Assembly: GCF_004335085.1 (NCBI RefSeq)
Contig: NZ_RQRS01000002.1
Location: forward strand, 1-64,000
Length of the DNA stretch: 64,000 bases
Source: Pedobacter nototheniae
Lineage (GTDB): Bacteria > Bacteroidota > Bacteroidia > Sphingobacteriales > Sphingobacteriaceae
Direction of reading: 5' to 3'
Shown here: in pieces, positions 43,653 through 54,442 of the stretch
Numbering within the stretch: the stretch's first letter is position 1
Layout of the letters: each line of letters opens with the position of its first letter
The notes under the pieces: model-generated
Seen by the model: only the letters and a program-made list of their open reading frames with translations
What the model was told of the DNA's origin: nothing
Databases searched by the model: none
Translations under genes and position numbers: made by a program

Positions 43653-43914
43653 ATTTTAATTGGTCAGCAACGAAAGGTAATAAACCGATGTGACGGGCAC
43701 GTTTAACAGCCTGTGACACTTTACGTTGGAATTTTAACGATGTACCAGTTAAACGGCGTGGTAATAATTTACCTTGATCGTTAATAAATTTTAACAAAAA
43801 GTTTGCGTCTTTGTAATCGATATATTTAATACCATTTTTCTTAAAACGGCAATATTTTTTACGGTTATCCTCTACTTTAGGGGCAGTAACGTATTGTATT
43901 TGTTCTCTTGCCAT
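43651..43914 (-). CDS. rpsR: 30S ribosomal protein bS18
   Basis: An 87-residue basic protein with the S18 core [35 protein letters not shown] and [13 protein letters not shown]. It pairs with bS6 on the 30S platform. In Bacteroidota ribosomes bS6, bS18 and bS21 form the pocket that hides the 16S 3' tail. Its ATG overlaps the rpsF stop codon by one base (TAATG). A strong Shine-Dalgarno AAGGAGGT lies within the end of rpsF, 9 nt upstream. Confidence 0.96.
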   Translation of the reverse strand: MAREQIQYVTAPKVEDNRKKYCRFKKNGIKYIDYKDANFLLKFINDQGKLLPRRLTGTSLKFQRKVSQAVKRARHIGLLPFVADQLK

Positions 43915-44270
43915 TACGCTGCAACCTCCTTAGTTTTTTTGTTAAAAGCACCACTACGCTTTTTCTCATTGTAAGCAATAGCGTGTTTATCTAACCTGAT
44001 GGTTAAGAAACGTAACACACGCTCATCGCGTTTTAATTCAAGCTCTAATTTGCTAATCAACTCTCCTGAAGCTTTGTATTCAGTTAAGTTGAAGAATCCG
44101 TTTGTTTTTTTGTCAATCGGATACGCTAATTTTCTCAAACCCCAATTATCTTCTTGGATAATTTCGGCTCCGCTACCAGTAATGATGTTTTTGAATTTAG
44201 CTAATGCCTCTTTCGCAGCTTCATCTGATAACAACGGGGTTAGAACGATAACAGTTTCGTACTGATTCAT
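43914..44270 (-). CDS. rpsF: 30S ribosomal protein bS6
   Basis: A 118-residue protein, [20 protein letters not shown], with the S6 motifs [14 protein letters not shown] and [13 protein letters not shown]. It binds bS18 and 16S rRNA. A Lys-rich C-terminal tail ([17 protein letters not shown]) encodes, at its last codons AAG GAG GTT, the Shine-Dalgarno of rpsR. rpsF has no Shine-Dalgarno of its own. It heads the operon, with a textbook promoter upstream. Confidence 0.96.
   Translation of the reverse strand: MNQYETVIVLTPLLSDEAAKEALAKFKNIITGSGAEIIQEDNWGLRKLAYPIDKKTNGFFNLTEYKASGELISKLELELKRDERVLRFLTIRLDKHAIAYNEKKRSGAFNKKTKEVAA
43924..43931 (-). promoter_or_regulatory. Strong Shine-Dalgarno of rpsR
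   Basis: AAGGAGGT on the minus strand, 9 nt before the rpsR ATG and inside the final codons of rpsF. It can pair with ACCTCCTT at the 3' end of 16S rRNA over 8 bp. Confidence 0.85.
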
Positions 44271-44316
44271 TGTTATTTAATTAATTTTTGTTTATTTTCC
44301 GATATAATTCGGGCTG

Positions 44317-44347
44317 CAAATGTAGCAATATATTTCTTAAAATCAAA
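44317..44347 (-). promoter_or_regulatory. rpsF operon promoter (TTTG-N19-TACATTTG)
   Basis: On the minus strand TTTG (plus 44344-44347) and TACATTTG (plus 44317-44324) are exactly 19 bp apart. The next bases, CAGCCCGAATTATATCGGAA, almost repeat those after the rpsT promoter. Confidence 0.8.
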
Positions 44348-44394
44348 TGATTAATCAAGAAAAAGATGAGATAATTATAGAATAATCTAGTTAA

Positions 44395-45141
44395 TTAATA
44401 TTGTTTAACTTTTATTCTGTAATTGCCTTTAAAGTATTCCTTCATCTTAATTACTTCTTTAGATTTTTCTGTAAGCCAAAAAGTAGCGTAGCTTTCCTTA
44501 TTATAATCTATTTTAAGTAACCAGCATTTCACTTTTGTATCACTGTTCAAAACCAAATCCTCCTTACCAATTACTTCGTACCTGTGGTAGGTAGCAACTT
44601 TTTCGTTTGGATCAAAAAAGGAAACATCAAACTTCTGTCCTACTTTTTTTATTGGTAATAACGGATAAGTTTCCAAATCCAATTCCCAGCTAATAATAGG
44701 AATATCCAGTTTAACTTTACCTTTTTTTACCGCTTCATTGTTATTTATAGTATCTGAAGGAACCATGAAGCCATCTCTATAATCGTATGCAAAAATGCCT
44801 CTCTTTTTATAATCTGCTTTATGATAAATAGGTGCTAAGGTTTTATGATCGCAAATATTAAGAATGTTAGCCAGTACCGTATCTGCATGAATCCACTTCC
44901 AATCGAATGCCACCACATCGGCACCATTAACTTTAGTAAACTTTGTACTTCTTTCCCACAAATCGCCTACAGTTCTTTTCTTATCAAGCGTATCGGTAAA
45001 GTAAACCAGATAAGTACTTTTACCTTCTTTTAAATTCTCAATTTTTAATTTATTGTTGGCAGCATTAATGGTATCGACCTGAGCTTTTGAGTAAATTCCA
45101 AAAGAACAAAGGACGAGTGTAAATAGAATAATTTTTTTCAT
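44395..45141 (-). CDS. Secreted DUF3108-like protein
   Basis: A 248-residue protein with a signal peptide (MKKIILFTLVLCSFGIYSKA). The mature part is rich in beta strands with repeated Trp/Tyr, for example DVVAFDWKWIHADT and CWLLKIDYNKESYATFW. It ends with TEKSKEVIKMKEYFKGNYRI, which is like the lipocalin-like end of DUF3108 proteins. The family assignment is tentative and the function unknown. I start at ATG 45141, as the longer frame to 45246 puts 35 residues before the signal peptide. Confidence 0.72.
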   Translation of the reverse strand: MKKIILFTLVLCSFGIYSKAQVDTINAANNKLKIENLKEGKSTYLVYFTDTLDKKRTVGDLWERSTKFTKVNGADVVAFDWKWIHADTVLANILNICDHKTLAPIYHKADYKKRGIFAYDYRDGFMVPSDTINNNEAVKKGKVKLDIPIISWELDLETYPLLPIKKVGQKFDVSFFDPNEKVATYHRYEVIGKEDLVLNSDTKVKCWLLKIDYNKESYATFWLTEKSKEVIKMKEYFKGNYRIKVKQY

Positions 45142-45320
45142 TTTTTGTTTAGGGTTTGATTTATGTTTTATAATTACACTTGCAGCAAGCGAGTTATAGT
45201 TTAGATAATCACTTGTTTTAAATGTTACGATGTTTGGTTTGTACATTTAAGATTTAATTTTTTCCACAATCAAACATTTCTGTAACCTAACATCTAACAA
45301 AAATTCCTATTTTCGTGGCG

Positions 45321-47171
45321 ATGGAAAATTTTATTGTTTCTGCCCGTAAATACCGTCCAGCCACGTTTGAAACCGTAGTTGGTCAGCAGCATATTACGGG
45401 TACACTTAAAAATGCCATCAAAAACAATCAACTTGCACAAGCATTTTTATTTTGCGGTCCGCGGGGAGTTGGTAAAACCACCTGTGCACGTATTCTTGCC
45501 AAAACCATTAACTGTACTAACCCTACAGCGGAAATGGAAGCGTGTGGAGCTTGCGATAATTGCTTGTCCTTCCAAAATGGTCATTCTTTTAATGTACATG
45601 AGTTAGATGCGGCATCAAACAACTCTGTTGATGATATCCGTAGCTTAATTGAGCAGGTTAGGATACCGCCACAAGCCGGAAAGTATAAAATTTATATTAT
45701 TGATGAGGTGCACATGCTCTCTCAAAGTGCATTTAATGCTTTTCTTAAAACATTGGAAGAACCACCTTCGTACGCTATATTTATTTTGGCTACGACGGAA
45801 AAACATAAAATTTTGCCAACCATTTTATCACGTTGTCAAATTTTTGATTTCAATAGAATACAGGTTGAAGACATTGCCAGCCATTTGGCAACTATTGCAC
45901 AACGTGAAAACATTGCATTTGAATCAGACGGGTTACATATTATTGCTCAAAAGGCAGATGGTGGTTTGCGTGATGCGCTTTCAATGTTTGATCAGATTGC
46001 CAGTTATGCCAATAAGAATATCACCTATCGTGCAGTAATTGATAACCTGAATATTTTAGATTACGATTACTTTTTTAAGCTTACACAATATTTAACCGCA
46101 GCACAGGTTAGCGAAACCTTACTCTTGTTTGATGAAATATTAAACAATGGTTTTGATGGAAATAACTTTATCAATGGTTTATCAACCCACTTCCGTAATT
46201 TGCTAGTTGGTAAAGATGCTGCAACAATTAAATTACTAGAAGTAAGTGAAAATATTAAGCAAAAGTATTTGGAGCAGTGTAGGCAAACAGAGCTTTCCTT
46301 TCTGTTAACGGCTTTAAACCTGGCAAATACTTGCGACTTAAACTATAAAAACAGCAAAAATCAACGGCTACAAGTGGAGCTGGCACTGATTAAGATGTGT
46401 CATATCCGATCGGTTGTGCAACTTGCACAGCAACCTCTAAGCCCGACCTCAAATACAGCAACTGACCAAGATCAGGATAAAAAAAAAACTAATTTAGTCG
46501 GCGGTAGTAACGAAGTTCAAAAGGCTGAAAATACTTCTCCAACTGAGCAAAAAGCTATAAATACTGCTATTTTACCTCAAGCGATTGATGCAGAAGTTAA
46601 AGCAGAAATTCCAAAAAGTAACCAACCCGATAAACCTTCTGAAATCCAAAGGCCAACTTTAGCATCTTCGGCTACAACCATTAAAATTAACCTTTCAAAA
46701 AGTAATGCTGGAAGCATTTTAATTCCTTCATTAAATGATTTGGATCGCGTATCAAGTGCTGAAGAAGCAAAAGGGCCACAAACTGTAACTGGCGAAGCCC
46801 GTGAAGATTTTACATATGAAAGGTTACTGGAAGTTTGGAGTAGTTATGCTGAAAAATTAAAGAGGGAGAACAAAATTAATCTTTACACAATTTTAAACAA
46901 CTTCGCTCCCACTTTAAAAGGGAAAGAGCATATTGTAATTTCGGTTGAAGGTAAAGCACAAGAAGATTTTGTACAGAGTGAATCGGTTGAGTTAATGAAC
47001 TTTTTGCGTAATAACCTGAAAAATTTCGGTGTTGAAATTTCTTATAAACATGCAGAACGGGCACATGAGAAAAGATTATATACTTCTAAAGAGCGTTACG
47101 ATTATCTGGTAAATAAAAATCCAAAGCTGGAAGATTTGCGCCGGAAATTTGGCTTGGATCTTATCCCTTAA
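45321..47171 (+). CDS. dnaX: DNA polymerase III subunits gamma and tau
   Basis: Clamp-loader ATPase of the replisome. The 616-residue protein has the AAA+ module (about 1-240) with GPRGVGKTT (Walker A), the zinc finger with four Cys (CTNP..CGACDNC), IIDEVHMLS (Walker B) and the sensor motif ATTEKHKILPTILSRC. A lid and collar (about 240-365) and a tau-specific tail follow. The tail has a Ser/Thr/Pro/Lys-rich linker (about 370-500) and a folded C-terminal region (about 500-616). I start at ATG 45321 (MENFIVSARKYRP), not the GTG two codons earlier. A near-consensus -7 TATTTTCG (45308-45315) lies 5 bp before the ATG. I see no clear programmed-frameshift slip site, so gamma may not be made. Confidence 0.95.
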   Translation: MENFIVSARKYRPATFETVVGQQHITGTLKNAIKNNQLAQAFLFCGPRGVGKTTCARILAKTINCTNPTAEMEACGACDNCLSFQNGHSFNVHELDAASNNSVDDIRSLIEQVRIPPQAGKYKIYIIDEVHMLSQSAFNAFLKTLEEPPSYAIFILATTEKHKILPTILSRCQIFDFNRIQVEDIASHLATIAQRENIAFESDGLHIIAQKADGGLRDALSMFDQIASYANKNITYRAVIDNLNILDYDYFFKLTQYLTAAQVSETLLLFDEILNNGFDGNNFINGLSTHFRNLLVGKDAATIKLLEVSENIKQKYLEQCRQTELSFLLTALNLANTCDLNYKNSKNQRLQVELALIKMCHIRSVVQLAQQPLSPTSNTATDQDQDKKKTNLVGGSNEVQKAENTSPTEQKAINTAILPQAIDAEVKAEIPKSNQPDKPSEIQRPTLASSATTIKINLSKSNAGSILIPSLNDLDRVSSAEEAKGPQTVTGEAREDFTYERLLEVWSSYAEKLKRENKINLYTILNNFAPTLKGKEHIVISVEGKAQEDFVQSESVELMNFLRNNLKNFGVEISYKHAERAHEKRLYTSKERYDYLVNKNPKLEDLRRKFGLDLIP

Positions 47172-47180
47172 AATGTTATA

Positions 47181-47220
47181 AAAAACCCCATGCAGTTAAT
47201 CTACATGGGGTTTCTTTTTA
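47181..47220. terminator. Bidirectional terminator after dnaX
   Basis: AAACCCCATG (47183-47192) pairs with CATGGGGTTT (47204-47213) around 11 nt. The plus strand then reads TTTCTTTTT and the minus strand has a short U-run. The terminator touches the end of the minus-strand gene at 47218. Confidence 0.8.
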
Positions 47221-47625
47221 TTTTTGTGGTGTATCGTTAATTGGGTAGCCTTCTTCATCCAAGTCATCACGATTATCTTCTGGAGTACGGGCCAAAATTT
47301 CGTCCTCAGGACTTAGTTTAACACTCTCACCATTATCAACATGCATACCTAATTCTTCTAAATTATCGTTAGCAATTTCATCATCGTTAGCATATTCGTC
47401 GCCAACATAAGGATTTGCCTCATCATAGGTAGAGTCATCATCTTTGGCACCTACAGCTACAGTTTCATAACCCATCGGGTGATCGTAATCTTTATCGGTA
47501 CCTTTCACATCCAGCTCATAACTCTGCTTAGTCTCATCATAAGATAAGTTTTCATTGTTAATTTCACTACTTTCTGTTGTACTGTGTAATTTATCTTTTG
47601 CTGGTTTATTCTCGTTATTTGCCAT
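47218..47625 (-). CDS. Small acidic hydrophilic protein of unknown function
   Basis: A 135-residue protein rich in Asp, Glu and Asn, without hydrophobic core, signal peptide or cysteines, so probably disordered. I recognise no domain. Tyr-rich stretches (YDETKQSYELD, HPMGYETVAVG, TYDEANPYVGDEY) may be short binding motifs. Its terminator is shared with dnaX, with which it converges. Function unknown. It resembles the 76-residue protein at 32184 in composition only. Confidence 0.65.
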   Translation of the reverse strand: MANNENKPAKDKLHSTTESSEINNENLSYDETKQSYELDVKGTDKDYDHPMGYETVAVGAKDDDSTYDEANPYVGDEYANDDEIANDNLEELGMHVDNGESVKLSPEDEILARTPEDNRDDLDEEGYPINDTPQK

Positions 47626-47737
47626 GATATAGTTTCTTTTAATTTATATAAATATAACAACTTGGTACCAATAAGGTTTTAGTATCATTAAAGGTTTAAC
47701 AACAAAAAGATTAAGCATTTTATATTCCGCTTATACG

Positions 47738-47770
47738 AAAAAAGCGTTCTGATTTTAAACCAGAACGCTT
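47738..47770 (-). terminator. Rho-independent terminator of icd
   Basis: On the minus strand AAGCGTTCTG and CAGAACGCTT form a perfect 10-bp stem with a 9-nt loop, followed by a T-run. It lies 24 bp after the icd stop. Confidence 0.88.
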
Positions 47771-47793
47771 ATATTATTGATTAATAAAACTTA

Positions 47794-50016
<2,223 letters not shown>

Positions 50017-50274
50017 TTAATTTTTTGCTATTAAGTTAATCTATCAACTGGTTTGTATTTAAACCATTGATTTCAAAATCGCCTAAAGATAAAATAAACG
50101 AATGAATTAAGTAACATCCACAGGTTAAATTAGTTCAATGATACTCGTCATTTTTACAAATAATCCTTCATTTTCCCGAAATCAATTTCAGCATTCATCA
50201 CCAATATATTAATCGCTATTATTTTGCAATATCAAAATTAAAGATGAAAAAATTCCATATTCCATATAGCCTTA

Positions 50275-50327
50275 TTCACGTTATACAAACTTTCTTAGCA
50301 TTCTCTGTGTTATTTGTTTTGTGAAAC
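50275..50327. repeat. Degenerate arm of an intergenic repeat
   Basis: TTAGCATTCTCTGTGTTATTT (around 50298-50318) resembles the right arm of the repeat at 20655-20736 (CTTTGTGTTCTCTC). It is in the gene-free stretch 50014-50357, where I find no RNA gene and no strong promoter. Weak evidence. Confidence 0.3.
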
Positions 50328-50357
50328 ATCCCATTCTCAATCTAATAACATAATCCT

Positions 50358-51668
50358 ATGAAAAATCAGTTTTTATACGCTACATTATTCTCTTCCGCAG
50401 TTTTATTTGGCTGTCAATCTAAATCTAATTCGCAACAGCAAACAGAAGTAAAAACAGAAACAGGAGAATTAAATCTTCCTGCGCCTGATACAAAAGCTTC
50501 AAAAACTAAGTTTAGCAAAGTAATAGGCTGGCCAGAAGGTAAAACTCCAATAGCACCAGAAGGTTTCATAGTAACCAAATTCGCATCAGGGATTAAAAGT
50601 CCACGCAATATGATTATTACCCCCAATGGCGATGTTTTAGTTGTATTATCAAACTCTGAAAGAAGCAAGGCCGAGGCTGTTGCAAATGCAGTTACAGGTA
50701 AGGCAAAATCTGAAGTGCCAGGACAAAGTGCTAATACCATTTTATTATACAGAGATACCGATAATAATGGAGTAGCAGAAACGACAGAAACATTTTTATC
50801 GGGCCTAAATCAGCCTTATGGTATGGCTATTATTGGTAATTCATTTTATGTGGCTAACACAGATGGGGTTTGGCAATACCCATACAAAACTGGCGACACG
50901 AAAATTACCGGAACGGGTAAAAAGATTTTAAGCTTGCCTGCCGGAGGGTATAATAATCATTGGACAAGAAATTTAATTACGAATAACGATCAGACAAAAA
51001 TTTATGTAACCGTAGGTTCTGGCAGTAATGTTGCCGAGCATGGGCTTGAAAATGAAGTAAGAAGAGCCAATATTTTAGAAATAAATCCGGATGGAACGGG
51101 AGAAAAGATTTACGCCAGCGGCTTGCGGAATCCTGTTGGAGTTGATTGGGCACCTGGCACTAACATGTTATGGACTGCTGTAAATGAAGGGGATGGTTTG
51201 GGAGATGATTTAGTGCCTGATTACATTACAAGTGTTAAACCAGGGGCATTTTACGGATGGCCATTTTCTTATTACGGACAAAATGAAGATCCACGTTTAG
51301 CAGGGAAAAACCCCGAAATGGTCAAAAAAGCCATAGTTCCAGATGTACCCGTTGGCTCGCATACTGCATCTTTAGGCTTAGCATTTTATAAAGCAACGAA
51401 ATTCCCGGAAAAATACCGTGGTGGCGCATTTATAGGTCAACATGGTTCATGGAACCGATCAGAAATTTCAGGTTATAAAGTAGCTTTTGTTCCTTTTAAA
51501 GATGGTAAGCCAACAGGAAAGCCCGAAGATTTTTTAACTGGCTTTATAGCCGATGCAAATAAGGCAGAAGTATATGGCAGGCCAGTGGGCGTAACTCTTA
51601 CAAAAGATGGAGCACTATTGGTTGCTGATGATGTAAGTGGGGTTGTTTGGAGAGTTGCAGCTAAGTAG
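50358..51668 (+). CDS. Lipoprotein of the glucose/sorbosone dehydrogenase family
   Basis: A 436-residue envelope protein with a lipoprotein signal (MKNQFLYATLFSSAVLFGC, lipobox LFGC). The rest forms a six-bladed beta-propeller of the PQQ-dependent sugar dehydrogenase type: GFIVTKFASGIKSPRNMI, RNLITNNDQTKIYVTVGSGS, ASGLRNPVGVDWAP, HTASLGLAFY, GQHGSWNRS. Family members oxidise aldoses or sorbosone with PQQ, but many Bacteroidota members are uncharacterised and no PQQ synthesis gene is near. It is 30 bp from a TonB-dependent receptor gene and may be in its operon. Confidence 0.85.
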   Translation: MKNQFLYATLFSSAVLFGCQSKSNSQQQTEVKTETGELNLPAPDTKASKTKFSKVIGWPEGKTPIAPEGFIVTKFASGIKSPRNMIITPNGDVLVVLSNSERSKAEAVANAVTGKAKSEVPGQSANTILLYRDTDNNGVAETTETFLSGLNQPYGMAIIGNSFYVANTDGVWQYPYKTGDTKITGTGKKILSLPAGGYNNHWTRNLITNNDQTKIYVTVGSGSNVAEHGLENEVRRANILEINPDGTGEKIYASGLRNPVGVDWAPGTNMLWTAVNEGDGLGDDLVPDYITSVKPGAFYGWPFSYYGQNEDPRLAGKNPEMVKKAIVPDVPVGSHTASLGLAFYKATKFPEKYRGGAFIGQHGSWNRSEISGYKVAFVPFKDGKPTGKPEDFLTGFIADANKAEVYGRPVGVTLTKDGALLVADDVSGVVWRVAAK

Positions 51669-51698
51669 AAATAATTTTACTAATTACAATATTACAGA

Positions 51699-53795
51699 AT
51701 GCATATCTTTATGGGTATGCATTTTTTTAAACGCCATATTTTGAAATCAACACTACTGTTTCTCCTTTTATTATCAAGCTCAATTGTTACCTTTTCTCAA
51801 GTTTCACCTACTGATTCACTAAAATTAAATGAAGTTGTAATTAAAGGTTATTACAATAAACAGCCAATTTTAAGATCTGTTTCTGCAGTAGTACTTATTG
51901 ATAGCAATTTAATAAAAAATCAGCAGAGCAATTCATTAGTTGGCATTTTCAATACTGCATCAGGTGTTAGAATGGAAGAAAGATCTCCGGGCAGCTACAG
52001 ATTATCTTTACGTGGAAGTTTATTAAGATCGCCGTTTGGCATTAGAAACATTAAAATTTATGTCAACAACTTCCCATTAACTGATGCAGGCGGAAATACT
52101 TACTTAAATGCGTTAGACGCTACCGCTGTAGGTAATTTAGAGATTTATAAAGGACCAGAAGCTAGTATATTTGGAGCAAATACAGGTGGAGCAGTTTTAA
52201 TTTCGACACCAGATTTAACTCAAAATAAGATTGATGCTTCCATAATTGCTGGTTCTTATGGTTTATTTCATCAAAAGAGTAATATCCAGCAAAGTTTTAA
52301 AAATTATCGCTTTAGCTTTACTGAGGGTTACCAAAAAAGTAATGGCTTCAGAGAAAATAGTGCATTAAATCGTAAGTATTTCCAAACTTTTCATCAGTGG
52401 GATTACAGTAAAGCCGGAAATTTAGAACTTTTTGCCTTTTATAGTAATTTAAATTACCAAACACCAGGAGGATTAACAGCAGAACAGGCAATGCAAAATC
52501 CAAGGTCTGCAAGACCATCAACCTCCAAAACTCCGGGCGCAATAGCGCAACAGGCTGCAATCTATAATAAAACCGTGTTTGGAGGAATATCTAATACCTA
52601 CCAAGTTAACAGTAAATTTAAGCACGTTATTTCTTTATTCACTTCATACACCGATTTCAAAAATCCATTTATTACCAATTATGAAAAAAGGTATGAAAGT
52701 ACACTTGGGTTAAGAACATTTTTAGAATTTACTACCGCAGATAAGCATGTAAATTGGAATGCACAAATTGGTTTGGAAAGTTCAGGCACAAAGATTCAGA
52801 TAAAAAATTTCAAAAATGATTCAGGTTTAGCCAGTACCATGCAAGTTTATGATAATTTAAAGGCTAATCAGGATTTTGCCTTTATGCGCTTAAACTTCGA
52901 TCTGGATCGTAAACTATTAATTGAATTATCTTCGAGCTTAAACTTTTTCAATTATAAATATGAACGTTTCTTTCCGATAGCTTCTCATGAAGAAAAAAGA
53001 AGATTTAATGAACAGTTTATGCCGAAAGTGGCAGTTTCATATCTCATCAATTCAGAATTTTCTATCAGAGCATCTGCAAGCAAAGGTTATTCTCCGCCAA
53101 CCACAGCCGAAGTTCGTCCATCAGGTAATATTATCAATAATGATTTACAGGCAGAATCTGGTTGGAACTATGAAACGGGATTTAGATTCAAAACAAAAAA
53201 TAATCGATTTTATGCCAATATTAATGTTTTTAATTTTCAACTAAAAGATGCAATTGTACGGCGACAAAAAGACATTGATACTGAATATTTTTTAAATGCT
53301 GGTGGTACTGAACAAAATGGTATTGAGGTGGAAACTGTTTTTCAAATCCTTAAAAATAATAGCGAAGCTTTCCTTAATAATTTATACCTGAGAAGTAGCT
53401 ATACCTATTCTCATTTCCGATTTAAGGGTTTTGTTGATGGCACTTCAAATTACAGTGGAAATAAGCTCACAGGTGTTCCTGAATATAATGTTATAAGCAA
53501 TTTAGAGTTTTCATTTAATAAAGGTTTTTACTTTTTTGTGCAGCACAACTATACCTCTGCCATTCCGTTAAATGATTCAAATACAACCTATGCTAATCAT
53601 TATCATATTGTAGAAATGAAAGGCGGAATAAGATCTTTAAAAATTAAGAAAACTGGATTAGATATTTTTGCAGGAATTAATAATTTATTTAATGAAAAAT
53701 ATAGCTTAGGAAATGATTTAAACGCAGCTAATGACAGATACTTTAACCCAGCCGCGGGAATTAACTTTTACGCTGGAGTTTCAGTAAAGTTGTAA
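51699..53795 (+). CDS. TonB-dependent receptor
   Basis: A 698-residue outer-membrane receptor. It has a signal peptide (about residues 13-34, with LLFLLLLSSSIVTFSQ) and a plug domain (about 45-175: LNEVVIKGYYNKQPILRS, SGVRMEERSPGSYRLSLRG, IYKGPEASIFGANTGG). A TonB-dependent barrel follows, ending in a C-terminal beta strand with AAGINFYAGVSVKL. The LNEVVIKGY stretch resembles a TonB box region. There is no regulatory-like Ig domain and no SusD partner, so it looks more like a siderophore/metal or small-molecule receptor than a glycan importer. It follows the sorbosone-dehydrogenase-like gene by 30 bp. ATG 51711 or 51717 are alternative starts. Confidence 0.88.
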   Translation: MHIFMGMHFFKRHILKSTLLFLLLLSSSIVTFSQVSPTDSLKLNEVVIKGYYNKQPILRSVSAVVLIDSNLIKNQQSNSLVGIFNTASGVRMEERSPGSYRLSLRGSLLRSPFGIRNIKIYVNNFPLTDAGGNTYLNALDATAVGNLEIYKGPEASIFGANTGGAVLISTPDLTQNKIDASIIAGSYGLFHQKSNIQQSFKNYRFSFTEGYQKSNGFRENSALNRKYFQTFHQWDYSKAGNLELFAFYSNLNYQTPGGLTAEQAMQNPRSARPSTSKTPGAIAQQAAIYNKTVFGGISNTYQVNSKFKHVISLFTSYTDFKNPFITNYEKRYESTLGLRTFLEFTTADKHVNWNAQIGLESSGTKIQIKNFKNDSGLASTMQVYDNLKANQDFAFMRLNFDLDRKLLIELSSSLNFFNYKYERFFPIASHEEKRRFNEQFMPKVAVSYLINSEFSIRASASKGYSPPTTAEVRPSGNIINNDLQAESGWNYETGFRFKTKNNRFYANINVFNFQLKDAIVRRQKDIDTEYFLNAGGTEQNGIEVETVFQILKNNSEAFLNNLYLRSSYTYSHFRFKGFVDGTSNYSGNKLTGVPEYNVISNLEFSFNKGFYFFVQHNYTSAIPLNDSNTTYANHYHIVEMKGGIRSLKIKKTGLDIFAGINNLFNEKYSLGNDLNAANDRYFNPAAGINFYAGVSVKL

Positions 53796-53798
53796 CTT

Positions 53799-53838
53799 TA
53801 AAAGAGAAGTATCGTAAACTAAATCTATGATACTTCTC
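53799..53838 (-). terminator. Terminator-like hairpin between the TonB receptor gene and ssb
   Basis: GAGAAGTATC (53804-53813) and GATACTTCTC (53829-53838) form a perfect 10-bp stem with a 15-nt loop. On the minus strand a short T-run follows, so it ends ssb. On the plus strand A follows, so it is not a clear terminator there. Confidence 0.5.
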
Positions 53839-53863
53839 AAAAAAATAATATAACTATCAAATT

Positions 53864-54208
53864 TTAGTTAACTATTCCAGGTACTTTAAATGAAATTTCT
53901 TGCACTATAATTTCAGTTGTATAACGCTTGCTACCATCCTTTGCATCATAAGAGCCGCATTGTAATCTACCTTCTACAGTAATATTTGTACCTTTTTTTA
54001 TTTCTATTTCTGCCATCTCTGCCTTTGCATTCCAAAAAATTAAGGTAAACCATTGCGTTTTTTTAACTTCTTCGCCTAACGAATTTTTATATGTTTCGTT
54101 TACCGCAAGATTTACTCTCGCTAATTTTAAATTTCCTGAAAGTTTTTTTACTTCTACATCTGCTCCTGCAAAACCACTTAATACTACTTTGTTTGTTACG
54201 ATACCCAT
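53864..54208 (-). CDS. ssb: Short single-stranded DNA-binding protein
   Basis: A 114-residue protein made of one OB fold: MGIVTNKVVLSGFAGADVEVKK, LKLARVNLAVNETY, KKTQWFTLIFWNAKAEMAE, GTNITVEGRLQCGSYDAKDG. It binds ssDNA. It ends GIVN right after the OB fold and lacks the Gly/Pro-rich linker and acidic DDD-x-PF tip that recruit partner proteins in standard SSB. It is therefore probably a second SSB, not the main replication SSB. It is divergent from a zinc-ribbon protein gene across a 234-bp gap with CGTTTATAAACG-like sites. Confidence 0.9.
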   Translation of the reverse strand: MGIVTNKVVLSGFAGADVEVKKLSGNLKLARVNLAVNETYKNSLGEEVKKTQWFTLIFWNAKAEMAEIEIKKGTNITVEGRLQCGSYDAKDGSKRYTTEIIVQEISFKVPGIVN

Positions 54209-54317
54209 GATCTTTAATTTAAGTTTCTAGTTATTAACGAACAGTAATCTAACTGACTACCGACAGTACAAAAGTGAAAAGGAATTAAAAAATATCCGTA
54301 TTTTAAATATTTATAGT

Positions 54318-54339
54318 CGTTTATAAACGTTTAAAAACG
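54318..54339. promoter_or_regulatory. Double CGTTTATAAACG palindrome (possible operator)
   Basis: A perfect 12-bp palindrome CGTTTATAAACG (54318-54329) overlaps a second copy with one change, CGTTTAAAAACG (54328-54339). It lies about 110 bp from both the ssb and zinc-ribbon gene starts in their shared upstream region. A regulator binding site is plausible but no regulator is known. Confidence 0.35.
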
Positions 54340-54442
54340 GATAACACTCTTCCTAAGCATTCTAACGATGTTTTTTTTCTAAAAAAGAAAAAATATTTTT
54401 ACTACTTTTAAATGCATCCCATAATATAAATACAACATATAT

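Noticed and set aside
45315..47171. Programmed frameshift in dnaX
   Set aside because: The AAAAAAAA run near 46480 lies in the linker, but no stem-loop or early stop that would give a gamma form was clearly seen. I could not verify it.
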